Assembly: GCA_902168185.1 (NCBI GenBank)
Contig: CABHOV010000076.1
Coordinates: forward strand, 186,001-250,000
Direction: 5' to 3'
Origin: an uncultured Bacteroides sp.
Lineage (GTDB): Bacteria > Bacteroidota > Bacteroidia > Cytophagales > Cyclobacteriaceae
DNA length: 64,000 nucleotides
Shown here in pieces: positions 26,213 through 35,010 of this stretch. The notes under the pieces were generated by a model. It worked only from the letters and a program-made list of their open reading frames with translations. It was not told the DNA's origin and searched no databases. Each line of letters begins with the position of its first letter. The stretch's first letter is position 1. The translations under genes and the position numbers were made by a program.

Positions 26213-26647
26213 CTATTCAAAGAGCACGGCAAGGCGATCGCCCAATTCATTGAATCCTCTTTTTACATCTTTAAAAGTATTGCGTGCACTCTTGCGTACA
26301 TCTTTCCAGGTTTCTTCAGAAGAGTTCTCAACTTTATCCAAAGCCTTCTCTACGCGTGCACGTTCTTCTTTCAGTTCATCATTCGCTTTATTGAGCTTCC
26401 TTTTTCCATCTTCAGATGCATCATCCATCTTATGATCTACAGCTTCAATTTTTTCATCTATAGCATCACGTAGCTCGCGAAGATCTTTCGATAATTCTTC
26501 GCGTTCCTCTTGTATATTTTCTTTTGTTGCGTGGAGATCTTTCTTTAATCCTTCCACAGTTTCGCTTTTCCTCGACTCGCAGGCTGACAATATCAGCAAA
26601 CCATACGTAAGCAAAGCAGAAACAACTATTCTTAGCAAAGTCTTCAT
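26213..26647 (-). CDS. Coiled-coil lipoprotein
   Basis: 144 residues. The lipoprotein signal ends in LLILSACESRK, with the Cys at about residue 23. The mature part is almost entirely charged helix, with heptad-like runs of Lys and Glu (KENIQEEREELSKDLRELRD, KANDELKEERARVEKALDKV). It is likely anchored in the envelope and probably oligomeric. Similar short coiled-coil lipoproteins occur near stress or membrane genes in Bacteroidota. No specific role can be claimed. A 52-codon ORF lies just upstream on the same strand. Confidence 0.8.
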   Translation of the reverse strand: MKTLLRIVVSALLTYGLLILSACESRKSETVEGLKKDLHATKENIQEEREELSKDLRELRDAIDEKIEAVDHKMDDASEDGKRKLNKANDELKEERARVEKALDKVENSSEETWKDVRKSARNTFKDVKRGFNELGDRLAVLFE

Positions 26648-26659
26648 ATCAATATATAT

Positions 26660-26818
26660 TTATAGCGTATTCAAAAATTTAATAAGATCTAATAATTCCT
26701 TCTTTTTCTTTTCTATTTCTGTGTATAGGGATGTATGTGCATCGCACTGTATCACAGCAGCAGAAGTCCTATAATTTCTTCTTCTAAATATGTTCTGAAC
26801 TCTTTTTAAAAAGATCAT
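26660..26818 (-). CDS. Possible small basic protein upstream of the lipoprotein gene, 52 residues
   Basis: ATG at 26818 opens a 52-codon frame: MIFLKRVQNIFRRRNYRTSA, then a middle with CDAHTSLYTEIEKKKKELL, ending TL and TAA at 26660. It is basic at the N-terminus with a helix-prone, Lys/Glu-rich C-terminus. It ends 12 bases before the lipoprotein ATG, close enough to be co-transcribed. It has no recognised family and no strong translation signal, so it may be spurious. Confidence 0.4.
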   Translation of the reverse strand: MIFLKRVQNIFRRRNYRTSAAVIQCDAHTSLYTEIEKKKKELLDLIKFLNTL

Positions 26819-26937
26819 AGGATATAAATAGGTAATGGGTAATAATTATTATTCTCTGTCGTTCTCCCTATGCCAATGAATTCAAATTTAGTGTGGCATA
26901 AAAATTTTGGTTACACAATGATTTTAATGTTCCTATA

Positions 26938-27102
26938 ATGAGAAAGAAATTTAATCAAAGGTGTTTTTGGATTGGATCAATATTTACAATCATAATAACA
27001 CTTCTGTTGTATTTTACTGAAGACAAACCAATGCGTAACAGCACGCAGGCAAACGCTCAGAAGCTATATCAAAAGAGCATCTACCTTCCTGCCAGAAAAT
27101 AG
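26938..27102 (+). CDS. Possible small single-helix membrane protein, 54 residues
   Basis: ATG at 26938 gives MRKKFNQRCFWIGSIFTIII followed by TLLLYFTED and a polar C-tail ending LPARK, stop at 27100. It has one transmembrane segment of about 18 residues with positive charges before it. Isolated between two minus-strand small genes. It is not recognised as a family and coding bias cannot be judged at this length. Confidence 0.45.
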   Translation: MRKKFNQRCFWIGSIFTIIITLLLYFTEDKPMRNSTQANAQKLYQKSIYLPARK

Positions 27103-27145
27103 CAGGAATTCTTTACATGTATAGGAGATTAAATTTCACAGATGG

Positions 27146-27358
27146 CTATGCCATCGCTTTGTTTACCAAAACTTTAGAAGACGCCCGGTCCAACATCTGC
27201 TTCCGCATATTGCGAATCGTAGCGGTGTGACGAATCTTCTTTAAGCTCTTTTCAGTTGTGTCTTCCAGGGGGAAGAAAACCCGTGCAAGAAAATAAGTAG
27301 CTGTGATAAACACCACGTAGGCTACTACAAAAGTTAAGATGATCGTTAAAACATTCAT
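27146..27358 (-). CDS. Small membrane protein, 70 residues
   Basis: One N-terminal transmembrane helix (VLTIILTFVVAYVVFITATYF) and a basic cytoplasmic tail (KSLKKIRHTATIRNMRKQML). ATG at 27358. No family recognised. Together with neighbouring tiny membrane proteins (lmo0937-like at 27606) it forms a short run of small envelope-protein genes of the kind often seen in stress-responsive regions of Bacteroidota, though I cannot show co-regulation. Confidence 0.6.
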   Translation of the reverse strand: MNVLTIILTFVVAYVVFITATYFLARVFFPLEDTTEKSLKKIRHTATIRNMRKQMLDRASSKVLVNKAMA

Positions 27359-27605
27359 AGACAGTAAAATTTAAACACTGTCAGTGAAAAATAAATGCCA
27401 GAAAAAACAAGGCTTTTAGAAGCGCCCAAAACCGGCTTGTGCTGAAATTGTCTACAATTTTGCGGACACTATTCCCCACTTTACACCACTCCGTTTCTCA
27501 TTTTGAATGTGCGCATTAATCCAGTAACACACCTTTAATACGGTCATTTAAACAGGCATGATATACCATGGCATTAGTTTTTATATCTATTGATAAACAA
27601 TATTT

Positions 27606-27758
27606 ATGGGAGACTTACTATATATCATCGCCGTCATCCTGATTATAGGATGGGTATTGGGAGCTTTTGTATTCAGTGCTGGAAGCATAATTCATTTACT
27701 TCTGGTGATTGCTATTATAGCTATACTGTTGCGACTCATTCGCGGCAGAAGTGTTTAG
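27606..27758 (+). CDS. lmo0937-like small membrane protein, 50 residues
   Basis: ATG at 27606 gives MGDLLYIIAVILIIGWVLGA followed by FVFSAGSIIHLLLVIAIIAI and LLRLIRGRSV. Two hydrophobic helices with Gly in the turn match the lmo0937 family of small membrane proteins, known widely from Bacteroidota and Firmicutes. It is followed 27 bases later by a perfect terminator. Its role is unknown in this family. Confidence 0.8.
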   Translation: MGDLLYIIAVILIIGWVLGAFVFSAGSIIHLLLVIAIIAILLRLIRGRSV

Positions 27759-27785
27759 CGGTTATTCTGGATTCATTCTATGGGC

Positions 27786-27816
27786 AAGGCCTCACACGAT
27801 GTGTGAGGCCTTTTTT
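27786..27816 (+). terminator. Intrinsic terminator after the small membrane protein gene
   Basis: A perfect 12-base stem AAGGCCTCACAC / GTGTGAGGCCTT with loop GAT, followed by TTTT. Confidence 0.93.
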
Positions 27817-27926
27817 ATGCACTACCTATCATCAATAATTATCGCAGTATCTGAAGTATTAATTCGCTATATTAGTGTATACGAAGTCTTCTATATACAT
27901 AATTTAATTACTTAACATTTTGTATC

Positions 27927-28190
27927 ATGAACATTTTTGTCGCAAAATTAAACTTCAAGACGCGCAAAGAAGAACTTGAAGCTGCCTTCGCAAAGTTTGG
28001 TCAGGTTACATCCGCCAAGATCGTTCGCGATAAAGAAACCGGCCGCTCGAAGGGCTATGGTTTTGTTGAAATGACAAATGATGACGAGGCCAATAACGCT
28101 ATTGCTGCCCTCAATGAAAAAGAACTTGATGGCAAAGTAATCGTAGTAAAGCCGGCTAACGCCAAGCCTGCAGCTTCCGGTAATTATTAA
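27927..28190 (+). CDS. RNA-binding protein with one RRM
   Basis: 87 residues, a single RNA-recognition motif. RNP2 reads NIFVAKLNF and RNP1 reads RSKGYGFVEM, with two aromatic residues placed to stack on RNA bases. A short disordered tail (PANAKPAASGNY) follows. Small RRM proteins of this kind bind RNA in cytoplasm and are common in Bacteroidota and cyanobacteria, often responding to cold, but no such signal is visible here. Closed by a terminator. Confidence 0.93.
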   Translation: MNIFVAKLNFKTRKEELEAAFAKFGQVTSAKIVRDKETGRSKGYGFVEMTNDDEANNAIAALNEKELDGKVIVVKPANAKPAASGNY

Positions 28191-28216
28191 TTCTTGTTGT
28201 TACTTCTATTATCAAT

Positions 28217-28246
28217 AAAGGTCCTCTGATATGCAGGGGACTTTTT
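28217..28246 (+). terminator. Intrinsic terminator after the RRM gene
   Basis: GTCCTCTG pairs with CAGGGGAC around ATATG (one G-U), extended by AAAG/TTTT, and followed by T-rich sequence. Confidence 0.8.
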
Positions 28247-28318
28247 GCATTTATACATATACCGCTTAGCTTTTCTAAAAGTTAATTCTATATTTAACAT
28301 CACTAATATAACCCACAC

Positions 28319-29782
28319 GTGAACAAGCAACTCCTCTCAGCACGCGTCATTGGTTTTTTTCTTGGCCCGCTATTATTTCTTTTTGCACTGTTATTTATAC
28401 CCGCAGATTTTATTTCGCCAGGAGCCAACAAGGTATTGGCCGTTGCTGCAATGATGATTACGTGGTGGGTAACAGAAGCCGTTGCTATACCTGTAACCGC
28501 TTTACTACCGCTGGTACTGTTTCCTTTCATGAATGTGATGAATCCCAAGGAGGCAGCGTTACCGTATGCCGACCCTATTATATTTCTTTTTATGGGCGGC
28601 TTCATGATCGCGATGGCGCTCGAAAAACATAAGCTTCATGAACGCATAGCACTCAATCTCATTCGTATTACCGGCACATCCGGTAATGGTATAATTATGG
28701 GTTTTATGATCGCGACAGCATTTATCAGCATGTGGATCAGCAACACCGCTACTGCTATGATGATGTTGCCTATTGCGCTATCGGTTATCGAGCTTGTAAA
28801 AAAAGATAAAACGCAGTTGCCACATGAACTACCAAAAGCAGAACGGAATTTTGCACTGGGATTAATGCTTATGGTAGGATATGCCTCCACGCTTGGGGGA
28901 CTTGCTACCGTGATCGGCACGCCACCTAACGTTGTTTTTAAAGGACTGCTAGAGCGCTTCTATCATGAGAAGATTGATTTTGGAAAATGGATGTTGCTCG
29001 GTGTACCGGTCGCTACAACTTTATTATTAATGACGTACTGGATGATTACCCGATTTCTTTTTCCAAATCGTCTTGATAAAATTGAAGGATCAGATAAACT
29101 CATTGCAGACAAGCTGAAGGAAATTGGAAGCATAAAAAAGGAAGAGAAATATGTACTCACCGTTTTCGCAATCACTTCATTCTTCTGGATTTTCCAGGAA
29201 GCTATAGATAGCTATATACTTGGCAAGGAGACTCTGAACGACACAAATATAGCGATGATGGGCGGCATACTCATGTTCCTGATACCGGTAGACCTGGCGA
29301 ATAAAAAATTTCTTCTGGAATGGAAAGATACCAAGCAGATGCAGTGGGGTATATTACTTCTTTTCGGAGGTGGACTTTGCCTCGCGGGCGGGCTTGAGCG
29401 TACCGGTGTTATTCAGGTTGTAGGCAACTGGATTGCCGCACAGAGTACATTTAATGTTTGGCTGGTTTTTATGCTGATCACAGCCGGTGTAGTGCTATCG
29501 GAGTTTATGAGTAATGTTGCTCTGGTACAGATTTTTGTTCCCGTAATCTTTGGCATTGCAGATGGGTTAAAGGTGAACCCCATATTACTTGCACTACCGG
29601 TTACACTTAGCGCCAGTATAGGCTTTATGTTTCCGGTGGCAACACCTCCCAATGCGATCGTTTTTTCAAGTGGCTATATCCGGATAAAAGATATGGTGAA
29701 AGCTGGTTTTTTATTGGACGTATTGTCCATCCTGATCATACTCCTGGCATCCGTTACGTTGCTCGTATGGATATTCGGATAA
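28319..29782 (+). CDS. DASS/SLC13 family sodium-coupled carboxylate symporter
   Basis: 487 residues, about 11 transmembrane segments. Both family hallmarks are present: SNTATAMMMLPIALSVI (first SNT motif, near residue 145), and in the second repeat SNVALVQIFVPVI followed by ASIGFMFPVATPPNAIVF. Family members import di- or tricarboxylates such as succinate, malate or citrate, or sulfate, with sodium. The N-terminus begins with GTG at 28319 (MNKQLLSARVIGFFLGPLLF). The substrate is not determined by the sequence. Confidence 0.92.
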   Translation: MNKQLLSARVIGFFLGPLLFLFALLFIPADFISPGANKVLAVAAMMITWWVTEAVAIPVTALLPLVLFPFMNVMNPKEAALPYADPIIFLFMGGFMIAMALEKHKLHERIALNLIRITGTSGNGIIMGFMIATAFISMWISNTATAMMMLPIALSVIELVKKDKTQLPHELPKAERNFALGLMLMVGYASTLGGLATVIGTPPNVVFKGLLERFYHEKIDFGKWMLLGVPVATTLLLMTYWMITRFLFPNRLDKIEGSDKLIADKLKEIGSIKKEEKYVLTVFAITSFFWIFQEAIDSYILGKETLNDTNIAMMGGILMFLIPVDLANKKFLLEWKDTKQMQWGILLLFGGGLCLAGGLERTGVIQVVGNWIAAQSTFNVWLVFMLITAGVVLSEFMSNVALVQIFVPVIFGIADGLKVNPILLALPVTLSASIGFMFPVATPPNAIVFSSGYIRIKDMVKAGFLLDVLSILIILLASVTLLVWIFG

Positions 29783-29960
29783 CCGCTGTAGCTTTGTTTG
29801 ATTAATGGACATTGAGTTTCCTGAAAATATACTTCCAAAGAGATTATAAACATTCTGTCTGAAAAGAACCCGCGATGATTGCGGTTTACAGATATATAAC
29901 TGGTAAATTTAGAGACACATTCCGGTGAACTGATCATACGGGAAAGTGAATTGACAAACG

Positions 29961-32468
29961 ATGCAATATTTACGCGACAAATTATACCCTACATCCATGA
30001 AGCAGAAAGTGCTGGCGGGTTTCCTGTTTGCATTTGTTGCTATTATACTGGCGTTAGGCATCACACACTTTTCTTTTCGCGAAATTCTGAATACGGTAGA
30101 TGAACTCTCTGCTCCGAATGAAAAGATTACGATACTGAGCCGCGTATTTGAAGAGATCACTACGCTTGATCAACTCCAGCGAGCTGAAGCTATTAAGAAT
30201 CCGCAAAAGCCCTATAAAGCTTTTTTGAATCAGTCCAAATCACTTTCGGTTATGATTGATTCATTGATGCTGATGTCGTGGGACACGTTGCAACTGGAAC
30301 GGCTCCGGTCTATGAAAGATATACTTCATCAGCGTAACAAACTTTTCTTTTCGTACCTGAAATTAAAGTCGAAGTATGCCGAGAAGAAACAATTCACCAA
30401 GCGACTCGATACACTTTCTACAATTATCGAACAAAGTCAGATTGACACCAGCGTTGTTACGACACAGCGCAAAACGATTACCACGTATACCGATTCCATC
30501 GTTCAAAAGGAACAGGAACGTTCAGGTCTAGGAAAGTTATTTGGAAAAAAGAAAACAACAGCCGTTCCTGAAACCCATATTAAAGTTCAGGAAGAGTATA
30601 GTGTTAAAGTGGATACGTTGGCTTTTGCACGCCAGAATAAAGCACTGGAAGAAGTTGAGCGCATCATGCTTGACCTGGAAGCCAGCCAGCAGTCACAAAA
30701 TAAAAAACTACAGCATCGCGAACTGGAGCTCATTCATGCAAACAGTCTTTTTATAAATCGCCTGCTAAATACATTGCATGAAGTTGAGAATGAAGAATTA
30801 CAAAAAATGCGCGACAACAATAACCGCGCAGGTATACTCTTCAATCAAAGTATATCGCGCATGAGTATATTGGTTATCGCGTTCTTCCTGATCGCTGCTA
30901 TACTGGTATATTTCATCTGGATCGATATCAGTAAAAGCAATTATTACAAAGAGCAACTGGAGCAAGCCCGTGATGAAGCGGAAGAGCTTAGCAAAATCAA
31001 AGAACGCTTCCTGGCCAACATGAGCCATGAAATCCGCACGCCACTTCAATCGATCATAGGTTTTGCAGAACAGTTGAAGAATAATCCGAAAAGTAATCAT
31101 GAAGCGGCAGATGCCATCTATAGTTCATCTGAACATCTTCTGCATATTGTCAATGAAGTATTGGATTATAGCAGAATAGCCTCCGGTAATTTTTCGATTG
31201 TAAGCGAGCCGTTCAGGTTGTTGGAATTGGTACAAGAGGTTGAAGACGCGATGCACGTACAAGCCGACAAAAAGAATCTCACGTTTCTACTCGATACCGA
31301 AAAAGCCACCGAACATACGGTTATAGGTGATCCATTTCGTCTTCGCCAGGTATTGTATAATTTGCTGGGCAACGCCATCAAGTTTACACATCACGGCTTT
31401 GTAAAACTTACCATTAAAACGATCGAGTATGCCGATACATTAGCGTGCACGTTTGATATACATGATACAGGAGTTGGTATTCGTCCGGAGGATATCAAGA
31501 GAATTTTCAATCAGTTTGAACAAGCCGGATCCTCTATTCTACAACAGCAAGGTGGCGGTTCGGGTTTAGGACTTACCATTGTGCGCTCGCTGGTGGAAGT
31601 GCAGCATGGCACGCTGGAAGTATATAGTGAACCCGGTGTAGGTTCTACCTTTACGGTGAAACTTACTTTTGCAAAAGCTCCTAGCAATTCTGTTATACAT
31701 GACCAGAGTCATGAATATATACCCTCCTCGCCCGCTGCTAAACCATTCCAAGGTAAAGTAATATTAGTAGATGATGATACTATGATTCTGAGGTTGGGCA
31801 CACTCATCTTGGATAAGCATGCTATACCCAATACTATATATCAGCAATCTGAAAAATTATTAGCAGAACATCCCGACCCGGAAGTAACGCATATACTGAT
31901 CGATATTCGTATGCCTAATATCAATGGTATAGATCTTTGTCATGCATTGCGTAAAAAATATTCCAGCACCACAAAATTTATAGGGCTTACTGCACACGTA
32001 TTTCCACAAGACCAGCAAAAATTATTGGATGAAGGTTTTGATAAAGTATTATCGAAACCTTTCCATGAATATGAATTGCTGAATGTACTCGGTATCTCTG
32101 CAGCAGTGACTACGGCATCCCTGGCTGAAAGTGCTGTCATCGATTTCTCAGCGGTGCGCAAAATGACCATGGGTGATGAAGAGTTATTCCAATCGATCAT
32201 CAATCAGTTTGTAGAAGAGACCGAAGCGGATCTTAATCGTCTTGAAGAGCAATTGATCTTAATGGATGCCGATTCTGTGCGCGAGATCGTTCACAAACTC
32301 GCAGGTCGCGTAGGACAAATGGGCGCGGTTGCACTCAGTAAAAAACTTCGCAATATGGAGCACATCCTGATTGGTGGCGAGAAACTAAGTACCCTATCAG
32401 ACCAGATCAATCTTTTAAAAGATGAAGTCGAGACGCTGGTAAAAGGTGTTCGTGTAGCAGCAGAATAA
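29961..32468 (+). CDS. Hybrid sensor histidine kinase (TM, HisKA, HATPase, REC, HPt)
   Basis: 835 residues. A first TM (VLAGFLFAFVAIILALGI, about residues 15-33), a large periplasmic helical sensor, and a second TM near residues 300-320 are followed by HisKA with H356 (NMSHEIRTPLQS), then N, G1 and G2 boxes (NLLGNAIKFT, DTGVGIRPED, GSGLGLTIV), a receiver with D648 (LIDIRMPNI), and a C-terminal HPt domain with H778 (VHKLAGRVG). Phosphate would pass His-Asp-His to a separate regulator. The neighbouring sigma-54 regulator at 32469 is the obvious candidate output, but it is convergent, not co-transcribed. Confidence 0.92.
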   Translation: MQYLRDKLYPTSMKQKVLAGFLFAFVAIILALGITHFSFREILNTVDELSAPNEKITILSRVFEEITTLDQLQRAEAIKNPQKPYKAFLNQSKSLSVMIDSLMLMSWDTLQLERLRSMKDILHQRNKLFFSYLKLKSKYAEKKQFTKRLDTLSTIIEQSQIDTSVVTTQRKTITTYTDSIVQKEQERSGLGKLFGKKKTTAVPETHIKVQEEYSVKVDTLAFARQNKALEEVERIMLDLEASQQSQNKKLQHRELELIHANSLFINRLLNTLHEVENEELQKMRDNNNRAGILFNQSISRMSILVIAFFLIAAILVYFIWIDISKSNYYKEQLEQARDEAEELSKIKERFLANMSHEIRTPLQSIIGFAEQLKNNPKSNHEAADAIYSSSEHLLHIVNEVLDYSRIASGNFSIVSEPFRLLELVQEVEDAMHVQADKKNLTFLLDTEKATEHTVIGDPFRLRQVLYNLLGNAIKFTHHGFVKLTIKTIEYADTLACTFDIHDTGVGIRPEDIKRIFNQFEQAGSSILQQQGGGSGLGLTIVRSLVEVQHGTLEVYSEPGVGSTFTVKLTFAKAPSNSVIHDQSHEYIPSSPAAKPFQGKVILVDDDTMILRLGTLILDKHAIPNTIYQQSEKLLAEHPDPEVTHILIDIRMPNINGIDLCHALRKKYSSTTKFIGLTAHVFPQDQQKLLDEGFDKVLSKPFHEYELLNVLGISAAVTTASLAESAVIDFSAVRKMTMGDEELFQSIINQFVEETEADLNRLEEQLILMDADSVREIVHKLAGRVGQMGAVALSKKLRNMEHILIGGEKLSTLSDQINLLKDEVETLVKGVRVAAE

Positions 32469-33821
32469 TTATTCGATACCGTACTTTTCCATTTTCAGGT
32501 ATAGCGTTTTGCGATCGATGTTTAGTATACGTGCTGCTTTCGATTTGTTATAGCGAGCTTCCTTTAAGGTACGAACAATCATTTCACGCTCTTGTACTTC
32601 CTGTAATGCTTTGAGATCATATACCGGTGCCGCAGGTTTACCTTTTGCTTCCAGTTCTTTTATCGCGGCAAGCATTTCCGAAGGTATAGCTTCGGCATGC
32701 ACCAGCTCTCCCGTTGTAAGCAACACGGCACGCTTCACTACATTTTTAAGCTCACGCAGGTTGCCCGGCCAATCGTATGACGCAAAAATGGAACGCACTT
32801 CGTCATCAAAGCCAATCACATTTTTACCTAACTCTTTATTCGCACTGGTTCTGAAAAAATTCAGGAACTCCTCTACATCGTCATGTCGCTCACGCAAAGA
32901 CGGAACGCGCATCTTGAATTCATTCAACCGGTGATAGAGGTCTTCGCGGAATTGTCCTTTGCGAACGCTTTCCTGCAGGTCATCATTCGTTGCTGTAATG
33001 ATGCGTACATCCACTCGGATTTCTTTATTACTTCCAACGGGTTGCACAATGCGTTCCTGTACCGCGCGCAGTAATTTTACTTGGACTTCGTATGAGAGAT
33101 TACCAACTTCATCCAGGAATAATGTACCGCCATTGGCCATTTCAAACTGACCAGTTTTATCTTGTGAAGCTCCTGTAAACGCGCCTTTCACATGACCGAA
33201 CAATTCACTGGCTGCAAGATCTTTCGAAAGCGCTCCACAATCTACCGCCACAAAAGTCTGCTTCGAGCGTTTGCTCTGCTGATGAATGGTTCGCGCTACA
33301 TATTCTTTTCCGGTACCACTTTCTCCTTCGATAATCACCGACATATCGGTGGGTGCTACTAATCTTATATACTCGTGGAGTTGCTCTGACTGTATACTTT
33401 TCCCTTGTACAAAGGCTCCGTTCGTTACCGGGGCAACAGACACTTCAGATATATTTCTCTTCTCTTTCTTTAACGCCTGCAAAACGATCATGAGCAGTTC
33501 GTCCGGATTTACCGGCTTGGTGATATACTCGAATGCTCCGGCTTTAATTGCTTTTACAGCGGTGCGTATATCGGAGAAGCTGGTCATGATAATAACCGGA
33601 GTTTCTGGAGCTATACTCTTGATCTCGAGCATTACATCCATACCGGTAGCATCAGGCAAGCGATAGTCTACCAGCACCAGATCAAATGAGCCTGAGGAGA
33701 AAGCCTTTACCCCCTCCTTTCCTTTATGGCTGAGTTGAACTGAGTATTTATGTTTTTTCAGAAACCCTTCCAATATCCTTGAAAAGGTGAGATCGTCTTC
33801 AATTACTAATATGCTTGCCAT
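32469..33821 (-). CDS. Sigma-54-dependent response regulator (NtrC family)
   Basis: 450 residues from ATG 33821. Receiver domain with D52 (VLVDYRLPD), then an AAA+ central domain: Walker A GESGTGKE, the sigma-54-contacting GAFTGA loop, Walker B GGTLFLDEVGN, and a Fis-type helix-turn-helix at the end (KSKAARILNIDRKTLY). It activates promoters of the -24/-12 class when phosphorylated. Its stop codon abuts that of the hybrid kinase (32468/32469), tail to tail. An earlier in-frame start would add 17 residues before the receiver and is not needed. Confidence 0.93.
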   Translation of the reverse strand: MASILVIEDDLTFSRILEGFLKKHKYSVQLSHKGKEGVKAFSSGSFDLVLVDYRLPDATGMDVMLEIKSIAPETPVIIMTSFSDIRTAVKAIKAGAFEYITKPVNPDELLMIVLQALKKEKRNISEVSVAPVTNGAFVQGKSIQSEQLHEYIRLVAPTDMSVIIEGESGTGKEYVARTIHQQSKRSKQTFVAVDCGALSKDLAASELFGHVKGAFTGASQDKTGQFEMANGGTLFLDEVGNLSYEVQVKLLRAVQERIVQPVGSNKEIRVDVRIITATNDDLQESVRKGQFREDLYHRLNEFKMRVPSLRERHDDVEEFLNFFRTSANKELGKNVIGFDDEVRSIFASYDWPGNLRELKNVVKRAVLLTTGELVHAEAIPSEMLAAIKELEAKGKPAAPVYDLKALQEVQEREMIVRTLKEARYNKSKAARILNIDRKTLYLKMEKYGIE

Positions 33822-33840
33822 ACTGGCCCGAAAAATAAAA

Positions 33841-33869
33841 AAGAAAGCCGGATAATTTCCGGCTTTCTT
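33841..33869 (-). terminator. Intrinsic terminator after the PepSY-like gene
   Basis: AAGAAAGCCGG and CCGGCTTTCTT form an 11-base stem, extended by an A-T pair, with a U-rich tail on the minus strand (CTTTCTTTTTTATTTTT). It ends the transcript of the gene at 33896-34201. It lies 20 bases before the ATG of the regulator gene, which therefore probably needs its own promoter in this short gap or relies on read-through. Confidence 0.85.
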
Positions 33870-33895
33870 CAAATAAGGATTGTTTGGAAGAACAA

Positions 33896-34201
33896 TTAGT
33901 CTACTTTTTTACCTTCTTTGTCGAACTTCACAGTTTTAGTTTCTGCTCCGTTTTTCAGTTCAACTTCGTATGTATTCTTTGTTTTGTCATGGTAAGCAGC
34001 ATTGATCAACCAACCACGGTAATCTTCACCCTCCAATTCTTTTTTCACTGTTTGAGGCAGTTCTTCAGCCTTAATTTTAACTTTGTCACCTTGCAGTTGT
34101 GTTGACTCAGTAGCTGCTGCTGGAGCTGGTTCACTTGATACTTGAGCATTTGCAGCACCTATACCTGCAACTAAAGCGAAAACGAACAATACTTTTTTCA
34201 T
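33896..34201 (-). CDS. Small secreted PepSY-like protein
   Basis: About 101 residues from ATG 34201. Signal peptide KKVLFVFALVAGIGAANAQ, then a Pro/Ala/Thr-rich linker (EPAPAAATEST), then a single PepSY-like domain: IKAEELPQTVKKELEGEDYR, AAYHDKTKNTYEVELKNG, TVKFDKEGKKVD. This pattern fits the DUF2874/PepSY-like group of small periplasmic proteins, some described as beta-lactamase-inhibitor-like. Function is not established. A first in-frame ATG at 34225 is less likely. Confidence 0.8.
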   Translation of the reverse strand: MKKVLFVFALVAGIGAANAQVSSEPAPAAATESTQLQGDKVKIKAEELPQTVKKELEGEDYRGWLINAAYHDKTKNTYEVELKNGAETKTVKFDKEGKKVD

Positions 34202-34507
34202 GGTTTTAATAATTAAGTTAAACATTCATTCTGTATAACTAATTATACAATTGTATGCCAGTGAAGACCGATATCAATAAATTACTGCATAACAACCACT
34301 TACATATCTTATAAAAAATAATTCCTGCAGTTTGTGTTGAATAGTTCTACAACCTGTTGGAAATCGTATACGTTTGTCTCATAGCGTAACACACTATATT
34401 TGCTGAAAGTACTTTATACTTTAATGCTATCGTAACACATAGAAAATGTAGACATAAAAAAAGCTGACAAGCGATATTGTCAGCTATTCATGTTACGACA
34501 TCAATGG
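34202..34507. other. Intergenic region upstream of the PepSY-like gene
   Basis: About 300 bases between the PepSY-like start and the downstream DUF6249-like gene's stop. It holds the terminator at 34455-34485. The remainder is AT-rich with no credible ORF. A promoter of the PepSY-like gene must lie here but no clear TAnnTTTG was found at a good distance. Confidence 0.5.
34455..34485 (-). terminator. Intrinsic terminator after the DUF6249-like gene
   Basis: AGCTGACAA pairs with TTGTCAGCT around 6 bases, and on the minus strand runs into TTTTTTT. It lies 23 bases beyond the gene's stop. Confidence 0.88.
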
Positions 34508-34864
34508 CTATAAATTCCTTTCCTTCATATTTTTATTCTCTTCTATGATGTATGCTAACCCCAAGCCTATACCACCGAAAATAAAGAGCATCGAGAAATA
34601 AGCTACTTCCTCTTCGAGATTAAAGTTTCGCTCCAGTATATGCCCCATGAAAAGACCGAGGCCCGCTCCTATTAATAATAAAGAGGCACGAAGCGGAAAA
34701 GACGTATTCCTGGGCTTCTTTATATTCAGAAATTCCGGACTCACGCCTTTTTCTATCATTGCCATACGTTCGATGTTATCATACTTGCGTAAGTAGATGA
34801 TCATGGTGAAGACTCCGATAATAGCGATTATAGGAATCATGATTGCAAGAAATTCAATATTCAT
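34508..34864 (-). CDS. Small three-helix membrane protein (DUF6249-like)
   Basis: 118 residues. One N-terminal helix (LAIMIPIIAIIGVFTMIIYL), a conserved cytoplasmic segment with RMAMIEKGVSPEFLN, and two C-terminal helices (LLIGAGLGLFMGHIL and FSMLFIFGGIGLGLAYII). The RxxMIEKG segment between helices is shared by a group of bacterial small membrane proteins of unknown function that I associate with DUF6249. It sits beside an ECF sigma operon, in the opposite direction, as is common in Bacteroidota. Confidence 0.75.
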   Translation of the reverse strand: MNIEFLAIMIPIIAIIGVFTMIIYLRKYDNIERMAMIEKGVSPEFLNIKKPRNTSFPLRASLLLIGAGLGLFMGHILERNFNLEEEVAYFSMLFIFGGIGLGLAYIIEENKNMKERNL

Positions 34865-35010
34865 AGTGCTTCATTTATGGATTTGCCTCTTTGACGCAGC
34901 CCTTTATTACTTCGTTACAGGTCTCACTGAAAAAAGCTTTTACAAAAGTATATCAGGTAATTTCCGAAGAACGTGTAACTTCATTTAAATAACCTGCGTC
35001 AAACGGCAAC

